A stretch of 17,002 nt of DNA from CAZADA01 sp964483775 (GTDB taxonomy: Bacteria > Pseudomonadota > Alphaproteobacteria > Caulobacterales > Maricaulaceae). Below the pieces are notes generated by a model. That model was not told the DNA's origin, did no database searches, and worked only from the letters and a program-made list of their open reading frames with translations. The position numbers and the translations under genes were made by a program. The DNA lies in assembly GCA_964483775.1 (NCBI GenBank), contig CAZADA010000065.1, positions 1-17,002 on the forward strand. Reading direction: 5' to 3'. Below, piece by piece: positions 1 to 8,410 of the stretch; positions within the stretch are counted from its first letter, which is position 1; each line of letters opens with the position of its first letter.

Positions 1-1
1 G

Positions 2-730
2 GCGATGCGCTACGGCAACCCCAGCATCGCCAGCCGGCTCGAAGCGCTCCAAGCCCAAGGATGTGAGCGGATCTTGTTGGCCCCGCTTTACCCGCAATAC
101 TCGGCGACGACGACTGCGACGGCCAACGATAAAGCATTTGCCGCCTTGCGTTCCATGCGTTGGCAGCCCGCGGTGCGCACGCTTCCGCCGTTTTACGACG
201 ATCCCAGTCATATCGAGGCTTTGGCGACAACGTTATCGGCGCAGCTGGACGCGCTCGACTTTGAGCCTCAGGTCGTCGTCATGTCGTTTCACGGCTTGCC
301 CAAATCGTACCTGATGAAGGGGGATCCCTACCATTGCCAGTGCGCCAAGACCGCGCGGTTGGTCGGGGAACGTCTCGGCTGGCCGGTCGGGCGCATCCGC
401 GTCACGTTCCAGTCGCGGTTTGGACCAGCCGAATGGCTTCAACCGTATACGGATGATACGCTTGAAGCCCTTCCCCAGAATGGCGTTAGCCGCGTTGCGG
501 TGACCATGCCCGGCTTTATCTCCGATTGCGTCGAGACCCTTGAGGAAATCGCGATCGAAAGTGCACACGCGTTTCGCGAGGCGGGCGGGGAGGCGTTTGC
601 GGCGCTGGCGTGTTTGAATGACACCGAGATTGGCCTGGATATGCTCGAAACCCTCGTGCGCCGGGAGCTGGCGGGATGGCTGGAAACCACCGAGGGCGCG
701 CATTCGCCCAGCGTGGTTCGCGCTCCGTAG
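2..730 (+). CDS. hemH: Ferrochelatase, 3' part (5' end outside the window)
   Basis: Ferrochelatase inserts Fe2+ into protoporphyrin IX, the last step of protoheme synthesis, usually at the cytoplasmic face of the inner membrane. The reading frame is open to the left edge, so the gene is truncated by the window; about 240 residues remain of a protein usually about 320-350 long. Family landmarks are visible in order: MRYGNPSI at the start, LYPQYSATTTATAND, the SFHGLPKSY block with the metal-site histidine, the GDPYHCQC segment, QSRFGPAEWLQPYTD, and PGFISDCVETLEEI with the conserved acidic residues. The C-terminus is complete and ends at a TAG stop. The ATG at 5 is an internal Met of the MRYGNPS motif, not the true start. 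The downstream gene kdsD is convergent, so hemH ends its transcription unit here. The identification is secure. Confidence 0.95.
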   Translation, partial: AMRYGNPSIASRLEALQAQGCERILLAPLYPQYSATTTATANDKAFAALRSMRWQPAVRTLPPFYDDPSHIEALATTLSAQLDALDFEPQVVVMSFHGLPKSYLMKGDPYHCQCAKTARLVGERLGWPVGRIRVTFQSRFGPAEWLQPYTDDTLEALPQNGVSRVAVTMPGFISDCVETLEEIAIESAHAFREAGGEAFAALACLNDTEIGLDMLETLVRRELAGWLETTEGAHSPSVVRAP

Positions 731-1057
731 ACTGATGGGTTTGCGAGTTGGCGATGGGGGCAATCTCTGAGACTGCGCGGCTATGTGCTTGAGTTCGCGT
801 GGCTTAGCGGCGGGCGAGGGTGGCAATCTCATCCGTGTGGCGTTTCTGGACACCGTGCGATCGGGCTCGATCGCCCTGGATGACGCTGACGGCGACGCGG
901 CGGCGTTACCGATGCCGTGGTCGGATGGCCGCGTGCGAACACTGGATGGGACGTTGGCGGGCTTGGCTTTCCAGCGCCGGCCGGCCCTCCCAACGCGAAC
1001 TGAGCAGCGCATGACCCGCGCTCTTGGCGCAACGGGCGCGGCGCACTGTCGGCGTCG
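731..1057. other. Spacer between convergent hemH and kdsD; no supported gene
   Basis: This stretch lies between two converging genes. It contains an open frame of 92 codons on the plus strand (783-1061, ATG start, TAA stop, overlapping the kdsD stop by 4 nt) and an overlapping minus-strand frame (1125-829). I recognise neither product. The plus-strand frame has no clear Shine-Dalgarno sequence and ends in an Arg-rich string typical of chance frames in GC-rich DNA, so I do not call it as a gene. An 18-bp imperfect direct repeat (750-767 and 813-830, 2 mismatches, GGCGAxGGxGGCAATCTC) is present. No hairpin followed by a T-run is apparent. Confidence 0.4.
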
Positions 1058-2041
1058 CTAAGCCAGCCCGGCGCGTAGACAGTCGTGGAGATGAAGCACG
1101 CCTTGGGGGGCGCGGGTTTCATCAACGGCGAACAACACGGTGATCTTCACATCGCCTGCGGTCATAGCGCGTAAGGCTGTGGCGGCAAGATCGTTGGGGT
1201 GGACCGTACGCGGCTGGGCCGTCATGACTGCATGCGCCTCGCGCGTCAGCAAATCTGGGCCCATGTGGCGGCGCAAATCGCCATCGGTGATCACACCGAC
1301 CAACGCACCGGCGTCGTCGACCACGCCGACGCAGCCAAACCCCTTGGCGGACATCTCGACGAGCGCTTCGCTCATGGGACTGTTGGGCTGGGCGAGCGGC
1401 AGGGCCTCGCCGGTGTGCATCAGGTCTCCAACTCGGGCCAGGGCCGCGCCGAGCGCGCCGCCGGGATGGAAGCGGCGAAAATCATCGGCGGAAAAGCCGC
1501 GGCGCTCGAGCAGTGCGACGGCGAGCGCGTCGCCCAGCGCGATTTGTAACGTCGTCGATGTGGTTGGCGCCCCGGTCTCTGCGCAGGCTTCGGCGGCGTC
1601 AGGCAGGCGCAGCACGATGTCTGCGGCTGAGGCCAGTTGGCTGTTGTCGCCGGCAGTGATGGCGATCAGCGGGACCGCGAAGCGGCGGGTGTAGGCGATG
1701 AGATCGGCGAACTCGGCGGTCTTGCCCGATTTCGACAAGGCGATCACCGCGTCGTCGGGCGTGATCATGCCCAAATCGCCATGGCTCGCTTCGGTTGGAT
1801 GGACAAACTGCGCAGGCGCGCCCGTGGACGCCAGCGTTGCGGCGATCTTGCGCGCGACATGGCCGCTCTTGCCGACGCCAGCGATGATCAGGCGGCCGGG
1901 CACGGCGTCGCACGCGGCGACGGCGGCGGCAAAGGTTGGGCCAATGCCGGCGGCTAACGCTTCCAGTCCGGCGATTTCAGTGGCGATGACGCGGCGAGCC
2001 GCTGCGATGGCGGCCGCGTCGGTGGGGTGAAGTGAGGTCAA
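1058..2041 (-). CDS. kdsD: Arabinose-5-phosphate isomerase (KdsD/KpsF/GutQ family)
   Basis: The product is predicted to interconvert D-ribulose-5-phosphate and D-arabinose-5-phosphate in the cytoplasm, the first step towards Kdo for lipopolysaccharide. An N-terminal SIS sugar-phosphate domain is visible (GVGKSGHVARKIAATLASTG, VHPTEASHGDLGM, SKSGKTAEF, PTTSTTLQIALGDALAVALL, RRFHPGGALG). It is followed by two C-terminal CBS repeats beginning near VGDLMHTGEALP, with VITDGDLRRHMG and the final LHLHDCLRAGLA. The start is uncertain. There is no in-frame ATG before the SIS core. A TTG at 2041 gives 327 residues, the usual family length. A TTG at 2113 would add 24 residues that look unlike the family. 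Neither has a clear ribosome binding site. The gene lies downstream of the efflux operon on the same strand but behind two hairpins, so it may have its own promoter. Confidence 0.92.
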   Translation of the reverse strand: MTSLHPTDAAAIAAARRVIATEIAGLEALAAGIGPTFAAAVAACDAVPGRLIIAGVGKSGHVARKIAATLASTGAPAQFVHPTEASHGDLGMITPDDAVIALSKSGKTAEFADLIAYTRRFAVPLIAITAGDNSQLASAADIVLRLPDAAEACAETGAPTTSTTLQIALGDALAVALLERRGFSADDFRRFHPGGALGAALARVGDLMHTGEALPLAQPNSPMSEALVEMSAKGFGCVGVVDDAGALVGVITDGDLRRHMGPDLLTREAHAVMTAQPRTVHPNDLAATALRAMTAGDVKITVLFAVDETRAPQGVLHLHDCLRAGLA

Positions 2042-2132
2042 GGGCGGGTCCCATGCGCATGCTGAAAGAGGTCTTTGGGCCCGCTCGTTATCGATTCGCC
2101 GCTCATGCGGCAAGCGGTTGGCGCACGGTTGG

Positions 2133-2151
2133 GAGGCGCTAAGGGCGCCTC
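2133..2151 (-). terminator. Second hairpin between the RND pump gene and kdsD
   Basis: Inverted repeat GAGGCGC (2133-2139) and GCGCCTC (2145-2151) around a 5-nt loop, immediately after the larger hairpin at 2151-2180 in the direction of minus-strand transcription. There is no T-run, so it would be a weak or factor-assisted terminator or an mRNA 3'-end stabiliser. Confidence 0.4.
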
Positions 2152-2180
2152 ACCCCGGGACTGGCGTCAGCCCCGGGGTG
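2151..2180 (-). terminator. Strong hairpin 7 nt after the RND pump stop codon
   Basis: CACCCCGGG (2151-2159) pairs perfectly with CCCGGGGTG (2172-2180). After one A/C mismatch the stem continues with CTG/CAG around a GCGT loop. It lies directly downstream of the pump stop codon (2188-2190) on the minus strand, as expected for a terminator or 3'-end stabiliser of the efflux operon. There is no U-tract. It is followed by a second hairpin (2133-2151). Confidence 0.6.
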
Positions 2181-2187
2181 GCGGTGT

Positions 2188-5100
2188 TTACTCGGCTGGC
2201 AGCGGACGGGCTCCTGCCGCGCCGCCATCGTCGGTGACGCCATCGTCGGTGACCGGGGCCGGCGCTGGGCTCGGCTCGTTCCTGCCGATCAGCACAAAGC
2301 GTTTGCCGCCCCACATCCACTTGACATAACGGCCAATATCCGAGCCGACCGCGTACAATGCCGGCACCAAGAACAGCGTCAGAAACAGCGCGAAGACCAC
2401 CGCGAAGCCCAACGCCACGACCATGGGCTGGAGGAACTGCGCTTGGGTGGAGCGCTCAGCCATCATGGGCAGGATGCCGAGGAAGGTTGTGACCGAAGTC
2501 AGCAAAATCGGGCGGAAGCGCGCCACGCCGGCTTCAATCAGCGCATTAAAGGCGCTCATGCCTTCTCTTCGCAGTCGGTTCACGTAGTCAATAAGCACCA
2601 AGTTATCGTTGATGACCACGCCCGCAGCTGCGACGATTCCAAAGAAGGAAAACAGTCCGAACGCCGTGTTGAAGACCAAGCTGCCAACAATGGCTCCAAT
2701 CAAACAGAATGGTATAGCTATCATCACGAGTAGGGGTTGGAAGATTGCGCGGAATGCAATCGCCAAGAGGAAGTACATAGCCGCCAATACGATCAGCGAT
2801 AGGATAAACAGTTCATTGACGAAGTTCTGCTGATCTTCTCTGTCGCCGCCTTCGATGCGAGTCACATCGCTGAACCTGGCGTCAAACTGTGGGAAGTAGT
2901 TTGACCCAAGATCTTGGTAGATGGCGCCTTGCCCACCCTCGGCAACATCGGCGGTGACGATGAGGGAGCGGGAGCGATTGCGGCGCTGAACGCTGCTGAT
3001 GCCTTCACCAAAGTCCACGTCGGCGACCGCGGCGAGCGGCACCTCGCGGCCATCGTTCAGACGCAAGCGGAACGTCTCCAGCGTTTCTAACGATTCCCGT
3101 TCGGACTTTGACAGGCGCACGACAACACGGACGTCTTCGCCATTGCGTGGGAGACGTTGGGCCTCGGCCCCGTTGAAGGCCTGGAAGAGTTGTCGGCTGA
3201 CCTCGGCCTCATCCAGGTCCAATGAGCGGGCGCCTGGCAGGAGCTGGAGCTGGGCCTCGTCAGCCGCTGACTGCAAGCTGTCACGTACGTCAAACACAGT
3301 ATCGAAACTGGATAAGTAAGTCTTCACGTCACCAGCGGCAGCGCGGAGTTGCTCCAAATTGTCGGACTGCAGGACAATCACGATCCGTGACTGATTATTG
3401 TTGAAATTGGAGATGAAGTTGACTTCCTCAGCATCTGGAATCGGCCCCAAGAGTTCTCTCAGTCGCTCGGAAATGTCCTTTGTTGATATGCCCTGGGGGC
3501 GGTCTTCGGCGGGATGGAGACTGATCCAAGCTTGGATGCCATCGTCAAACGAGAACGCTGAAGTGGCCTGGACGATTGGTTGATCAGGATAGCGCGCATT
3601 CATGTCCTCCATGAACTCCTCCTCGGCGCGCACAAGCTGATCCTTGATCTCCATGATCCGCGAATAGGGCGTGCCATCGGCCATTTCGATCTGAACGAAG
3701 ATGAAGTCTTGCTCCACGTCCGGGAGGAAACTCGATCGGACAAAGCCCATGCTCAGCGTCGCGATCGACACCACGAAGATCGCGATAAACAGCGCTACAG
3801 TGGCGTAGCGCGCCTGGATCGCTCTGGTCACCAACGGGCGGTAGACCTTGTGGGCGAAGCTCATGAGCGCGTTCGCAAAGCGCTGCTGAAAGCGGATCAG
3901 TCCGCCAAACGGACCGTCGGTCCGTTGTGGTTTCAGGTGCGCCAAGTGATTCGGCAGGATCAAAAGGCTCTCGATCAAGGAGAATGACAACGCGGCGATC
4001 ACCACCAGCGAGATTTGGCGTGTGAACTGCACCTCAGGACCCGTGAGCATCATCCACGGGGCGAACGCCATCATGGTGGTGAGCACGGCGAAGACGACCG
4101 GTTTGGCCACCAATTGGGTGCCGATGATCGACGCCGTCACGCCGCGTTCGCCGCGTTCGACCCGATTATGAATGTTTTCGCCAACAATGATGGCGTCGTC
4201 GACCACGATCCCGATCACAAGCAGAAACGCAAACAGTGAGAGCATGTTCAGCGACACGCCCATGAGCGGTAGAATTGCGACCGCTCCGAAGAAGGCCGTG
4301 GCGATGCCGACGCCGGTCCAGAATGCAACGATCGGACGCAAGAACAAGATCAATACGAGCGTGACAAGCATCAAACCGATGGCCGCGCTGTTCAGCACGG
4401 TCTTGGTACGAGCGAAGAACGCTTCTGAGTCGTCCCACCACAAGGTGAGCGTAACGCCTTTGTTTTGCAACTCGGCCTGTTTACTCTCGATGTACTCTTT
4501 AAGTTCTCGCTGGGTACGCACCACGTTCATATCGTTCTCAAGCGAGCGAAGGGCGATGATCGCCATGGGCTCGCCGTTGAACGTGGCTTCAAAGTTGGCG
4601 TCGACGAACCCGTCGTTGACCGTGCCGATGTCGCGAACATAAAGCGTCGCGCTGTCTTCGGTTTGGCGAACGATAATGTTTTCGAAGTCTTCCGCCGTGT
4701 TGGCTTGGTTGCGGACCGCTACACTCACATTGCCAGACTCAGTACGAACTGAGCCGCCGCCAACATTCACGGACTCGGCGCGGATCGCGTTCGCGACTTC
4801 ATCGAAAGTCAGGCCAAACTCGCGCAGTTTTTCGTCGGAAATCTCGATGGAGACTTCTTCGCCCAAGGTGGCCGATACGATGGCGCGTGAGGCGCCATAG
4901 ACCTCTTCGGACACCTCATCGCGGATTTCATCGGCGAGCCGTTTCAGTTCAACCAAGTCGATGTCGCCATGGAGCGCCATGCCCATGAACCAGTTTTCGT
5001 TAAGGTTCTGGCGAACAACGAGGCGTTCGGCGGCCGGAGGCAGATTGTTGATCGCATCCACGCGCAGTTTCACGTCGTTGACGAAACGCTGCATGTCGAT

Positions 5101-5463
5101 GGAGCGATTGGCTTCAATGCGCACAAAGCCCGAGTTTTCCGACGCTCGGGCTGTGATCTCGACAATGCCTTCCAAATCGGCGACGGCTTCTTCGACCCGC
5201 ACTAGGATTTGTTCTTCAAGCTCTTGGGGCGAGGCGCCTTGCCAGAACGCGTCGATGGTGACGACGTTCTGTGCAGCGGACGGGAACACCAGTCGCTCCA
5301 TCTGCATGTAACCGATGAAGCCGCCGACAATCGCGATGACCATCAGCAGATTGGCGGCCACAGAGTTGCGGGCCCACCAGCCAATGACGCCGCCGCCACC
5401 CTGGCTGTAATCAGGCGTGGGCCGTGGGGCGCGCCCGGGTGATGCGTGTTCGTGATCGCTCAT
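2188..5463 (-). CDS. RND efflux pump, inner-membrane permease subunit (AcrB/HAE1-like)
   Basis: This is a proton-driven inner-membrane transporter of 1091 residues, full length for the AcrB family, and is predicted to export drugs or other toxic compounds through a tripartite complex. After a short Gly/Pro-rich cytoplasmic N-terminus, TM1 starts near VAANLLMVIAIVGG. A large periplasmic porter loop follows, then the TM2-TM6 block with the proton-relay motif GIVVDDAIIVGENI (D422 and D423), a second periplasmic loop, and the C-terminal TM block. In TM10 the position equivalent to AcrB K940 is Asn952 (motif VVINDNLVLIDY); a related Asn-containing motif occurs in a subset of the family. The ATG overlaps the adaptor stop by 4 nt, so the two are translationally coupled. 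Substrate cannot be read from the sequence. The family call is secure. Confidence 0.95.
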   Translation of the reverse strand: MSDHEHASPGRAPRPTPDYSQGGGGVIGWWARNSVAANLLMVIAIVGGFIGYMQMERLVFPSAAQNVVTIDAFWQGASPQELEEQILVRVEEAVADLEGIVEITARASENSGFVRIEANRSIDMQRFVNDVKLRVDAINNLPPAAERLVVRQNLNENWFMGMALHGDIDLVELKRLADEIRDEVSEEVYGASRAIVSATLGEEVSIEISDEKLREFGLTFDEVANAIRAESVNVGGGSVRTESGNVSVAVRNQANTAEDFENIIVRQTEDSATLYVRDIGTVNDGFVDANFEATFNGEPMAIIALRSLENDMNVVRTQRELKEYIESKQAELQNKGVTLTLWWDDSEAFFARTKTVLNSAAIGLMLVTLVLILFLRPIVAFWTGVGIATAFFGAVAILPLMGVSLNMLSLFAFLLVIGIVVDDAIIVGENIHNRVERGERGVTASIIGTQLVAKPVVFAVLTTMMAFAPWMMLTGPEVQFTRQISLVVIAALSFSLIESLLILPNHLAHLKPQRTDGPFGGLIRFQQRFANALMSFAHKVYRPLVTRAIQARYATVALFIAIFVVSIATLSMGFVRSSFLPDVEQDFIFVQIEMADGTPYSRIMEIKDQLVRAEEEFMEDMNARYPDQPIVQATSAFSFDDGIQAWISLHPAEDRPQGISTKDISERLRELLGPIPDAEEVNFISNFNNNQSRIVIVLQSDNLEQLRAAAGDVKTYLSSFDTVFDVRDSLQSAADEAQLQLLPGARSLDLDEAEVSRQLFQAFNGAEAQRLPRNGEDVRVVVRLSKSERESLETLETFRLRLNDGREVPLAAVADVDFGEGISSVQRRNRSRSLIVTADVAEGGQGAIYQDLGSNYFPQFDARFSDVTRIEGGDREDQQNFVNELFILSLIVLAAMYFLLAIAFRAIFQPLLVMIAIPFCLIGAIVGSLVFNTAFGLFSFFGIVAAAGVVINDNLVLIDYVNRLRREGMSAFNALIEAGVARFRPILLTSVTTFLGILPMMAERSTQAQFLQPMVVALGFAVVFALFLTLFLVPALYAVGSDIGRYVKWMWGGKRFVLIGRNEPSPAPAPVTDDGVTDDGGAAGARPLPAE

Positions 5464-6827
5464 TCACCTTCTCCGTCCGGGCCAGCCACGTCGGCCATGG
5501 TGGTATCGCTGTCGTCGCCGGTGCGCGCGGCTTCGCTATCGGGGGGGCAGACACACTCGCCCGACGCCGACGTATCGCCTTGCGTATCGGTGTCGTCATC
5601 TTGCTCGCCGGGCAAGGGGAACAGGAGCTCCCCCAGATCGTCGTAGACGTCGACGCGCATGCCGTCAGTTGCCGACAGCACCGAAGAATAGATCACGTAC
5701 TCTTCAGGTTCGACGCCGCCCACAATATAGGCAAAATCGCGGTCCGTACTTGCGACTTCCACGTCGCGGATCGCCATGGTGCCATCTTGATTGGCGATGT
5801 ACATCTGATTATCAGCGCGCAAAGTGGCGCGCGGCAAAGCAATCGCATCTTCGATGGTCCGCCCGTCGATCCGTGCGCTCACGAACAAGCCCACAGGGAG
5901 CGGCACGCCGTCGCTGGCGCCCTGGCCGAAGGGATCTTGCACTTCGGCGATCACAAAGATGCGGCGGCTGCGCGCATCAATCTGTGCGTCCGTGCGCATC
6001 ACCCGGCCTCGCCACTGGCGATCGACGCCTCCGGCGCGACCGGTCAATGTGATGGGGAAACCCTCTGCATATGTATCGACCGAAAAGTTGATGGGAATGC
6101 CGACCAATGCGAGCTCCTGGTCGGTGAGGCCCAAGGGGACCTCAACCACATCGGTTGAATAGATGGTGGCGAAGCCGCCGCCGCTGCCTGGCGTCACATA
6201 TTGGCCGCGACCCACATTGGTGTTTTCGACACGGCCGTTGAACGGCGCCTTGATTTCCGTCCGCTCCAAGGCGAGTTCCGCTTCGGCGAGCGAGGCGCGA
6301 GCGGCCGCCAACTGCGCGCGCGCGTCATTCACGTCAGCCACAACCACCGGAGGCAGCTGAGCATTGGGATCGATCTGCCGGCGCTCGGCCAGTTCAACAT
6401 CTGCCTGGGCCACGGCGCGTTCCAGGCCGCTCTCGGCGTTTGAGATCTGAGCTTGGGCGCGGGTCACAGCCAGGCGATAGTCAGCGTCGTTGATGCGTAT
6501 CAGCGTCTCGCCTTCGGCCACGACGCCGCCGTTCACCAGGTTCGGTGAGACGTACACGATGCTTCCGGCGACCTGCGGGACGACGTTGATTTGCTCGCGC
6601 GGCCGGGTTTCGCCCTGCACCGTAACGTTAAGCGTGACATCGCTCCGCTCAGCTTGAACCGCGAACACCGCCAGCCCCTTTTCGCGGTCGTCGTCGCGTT
6701 CGGCTTCGGGGCGGTTGGCGGCCATGGTTGCAATCATCGCGGAGGCGACCGCGGAGATGACGACAAGTGGGATGATGCCGAAGAATGCAATTCGGGCGAT
6801 CCGCGAGCTGGTGAAAATGGAACTCAT
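5460..6827 (-). CDS. RND efflux periplasmic adaptor (membrane fusion protein)
   Basis: This 455-residue subunit should link the inner-membrane pump to the outer-membrane channel across the periplasm. The N-terminus has a single hydrophobic anchor (about residues 8-36) followed by an acidic, Arg-containing linker. Next come a beta-barrel strand, the first lipoyl half (VVPQVAGSIVYVSPNLVNGG, EGETLIRIND), an alpha-helical hairpin rich in Ala, Gln and Glu (about 115-195), the second lipoyl half (RTEIKAPFNGRVENTNVGRG) and the C-terminal beta domains. The protein ends in an unusual tail of about 49 residues (407-455) with 16 Asp/Glu and a Cys-Val-Cys-Pro-Pro motif. The ATG overlaps the stop of the upstream lipoprotein gene by 4 nt, and the stop overlaps the pump start by 4 nt. 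The family call is secure; the substrate is unknown. Confidence 0.93.
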   Translation of the reverse strand: MSSIFTSSRIARIAFFGIIPLVVISAVASAMIATMAANRPEAERDDDREKGLAVFAVQAERSDVTLNVTVQGETRPREQINVVPQVAGSIVYVSPNLVNGGVVAEGETLIRINDADYRLAVTRAQAQISNAESGLERAVAQADVELAERRQIDPNAQLPPVVVADVNDARAQLAAARASLAEAELALERTEIKAPFNGRVENTNVGRGQYVTPGSGGGFATIYSTDVVEVPLGLTDQELALVGIPINFSVDTYAEGFPITLTGRAGGVDRQWRGRVMRTDAQIDARSRRIFVIAEVQDPFGQGASDGVPLPVGLFVSARIDGRTIEDAIALPRATLRADNQMYIANQDGTMAIRDVEVASTDRDFAYIVGGVEPEEYVIYSSVLSATDGMRVDVYDDLGELLFPLPGEQDDDTDTQGDTSASGECVCPPDSEAARTGDDSDTTMADVAGPDGEGE

Positions 6828-8344
6828 AGGGCGCCCTCCTGGGTCGGTTGTGGTGTGGGCTCAAGGGCGGTCACACTGTCGAAGTCGCCGCCAATGGCGA
6901 TGTAGAGGTTGACGCGGTTGACCACGCGGTCCCTTCGCACATTGATCAGGGCTCGCTCGGCCGAGATCCGTCGACGTTGCGCGTCCAACAGTTCAAAAAT
7001 GGTTCCCACGCCGCGCCCATATTCGCGCTCGGCCAGCTCCTCGGCGGCTTCGGCTTCGCGGACGGCTAGGGCGAGAGCGTTTTCTTGGGCGGCGAGGGCG
7101 GTTTCGGCGTCGAGCGCGTTTTCGGCTTCGGCGAACGCCGCCAAGGTCGTCGCTGCATACGTGGCCAGGCGCTCGCGGGCGATCTCTCGGTTGCGATCGA
7201 CGTCGGCGCGCAGGGCGCCTCCTCGGAACACTGGTTGCAGCAACGACCCGGCAAGCTGGGTCACCAGGAAATCGGGATCGAACGCCTCGGAGAAATCATC
7301 ACCATCGGTGCCATAGGAGGCTTGAAGGCTCAGGCTGGGCAACAGCGCCTTGCGCGCGGCTTCGGTGCGCAGCCCGGCCGCTTCCAGCGACGCTTCGGCG
7401 GCGCGCACATCGGGACGGCGCGTGAGCACATCGCCTGGGGCGCCCGCGCCGGTCAGCTCGAGCAGCACAGGCAAGCTGGCGCCGCCATTGATTTCCGATT
7501 GCGGGTAGCGCCCCAAGAGCACTTCCAGCGTTCGCGCGGCCGCCCGCTCACCATTGCGTTGTTGGATCAGGCTTGCTTGGCTTGACGCCAAGGCCGAGCG
7601 CGCCAGGCGCACATCCAACGGGGCGGCGATGCCGGCGTTGAAGCGCCGCTCGGTCAGTTCGAGTGAGCGGTCTTGGGATTGAACCTCGTCCTCGGCAAGC
7701 GCTGTCAACTGGCGTGCCTGAATAAGATCGAACCACGCCCTGGCGACGGAACCGGCGAGCGAAAGCCGAGCGTCGGCCAAATTGGCTTCGGCGGCGATGG
7801 CGTCTTGGGCTGCGGCCTTGGTGGAAGCGCGAAGGCGGCCCCAGACGTCGGCCTCCCATGTGGCGGCCAACGATAGACCCGCATTGTTGGATTCGATGAC
7901 GCTGATGCCGGTGCTGATCCCCTGGTTTGAGGCCACATCGACGTCATTTTGGTCGACCACGCCGTCGCCGTTGAAATCGGTCAATTCTTGGTTTGAAATG
8001 AACTCGTTCTGGCTGCGGTCGACGCGCGCATCAAGCGAGGGCAGCAGGCCGGCTCGTGTTTGGCGCAAGGCGGCGCGGGCCTGTTCGAACCGAGCGGCGG
8101 ATGCGGCCAGATCATAGTTGTTTTGGATCGCCTCAGCGATCAGAAGCTCGAGGGTTTCGTCGTTGAACTCACTGACCCAGTCGCCTTGGGGCGGCGCGCT
8201 TGGGACATCGCCGGACGCCCATCGCCCAGGACCGTCGGCCTTGCCGCGAAAGACATTCAACTCTCCAATGGTTCCAGAACCAGGCAGACTGGAACATCCC
8301 GCCACTGCCAGCCCTGCCGTCGCCATGACAAATCTTCGCAGCAT
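6824..8344 (-). CDS. Outer-membrane efflux lipoprotein (NodT/OprM-type, TolC superfamily)
   Basis: This 506-residue channel subunit is predicted to form the outer-membrane exit duct of the tripartite pump. The start was placed at the ATG at 8344 because it gives a lipoprotein signal (MLRRFVMATAGLAVAGC, lipidated Cys17) and has a GAGG ribosome site 6 nt upstream; the frame stays open much further upstream, but that part is antisense to phoR and not protein-like. Two OEP repeats are visible (about 65-275 and 300-490), with PSLDARVDRSQ, WEADVWGRLRAS, FNAGIAAPLDV, LLGRYP, LTRRPDVRAAEASLEAA, LLQPVFRGGALRA and a C-terminal LYIAIGGD. Residues 123-134 in the predicted first surface loop match an EF-hand calcium loop (D-x-N-x-D-G-x-V-x-x-x-D), which I do not know as a usual family feature. 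First gene of the efflux operon. Confidence 0.93.
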   Translation of the reverse strand: MLRRFVMATAGLAVAGCSSLPGSGTIGELNVFRGKADGPGRWASGDVPSAPPQGDWVSEFNDETLELLIAEAIQNNYDLAASAARFEQARAALRQTRAGLLPSLDARVDRSQNEFISNQELTDFNGDGVVDQNDVDVASNQGISTGISVIESNNAGLSLAATWEADVWGRLRASTKAAAQDAIAAEANLADARLSLAGSVARAWFDLIQARQLTALAEDEVQSQDRSLELTERRFNAGIAAPLDVRLARSALASSQASLIQQRNGERAAARTLEVLLGRYPQSEINGGASLPVLLELTGAGAPGDVLTRRPDVRAAEASLEAAGLRTEAARKALLPSLSLQASYGTDGDDFSEAFDPDFLVTQLAGSLLQPVFRGGALRADVDRNREIARERLATYAATTLAAFAEAENALDAETALAAQENALALAVREAEAAEELAEREYGRGVGTIFELLDAQRRRISAERALINVRRDRVVNRVNLYIAIGGDFDSVTALEPTPQPTQEGAL

Positions 8345-8410
8345 TACAAACCTCAAACCCCTCAAACGCCGGATCGGCGAGCTGAACCTAACCAACTCTA
8401 GCATTCCGTC

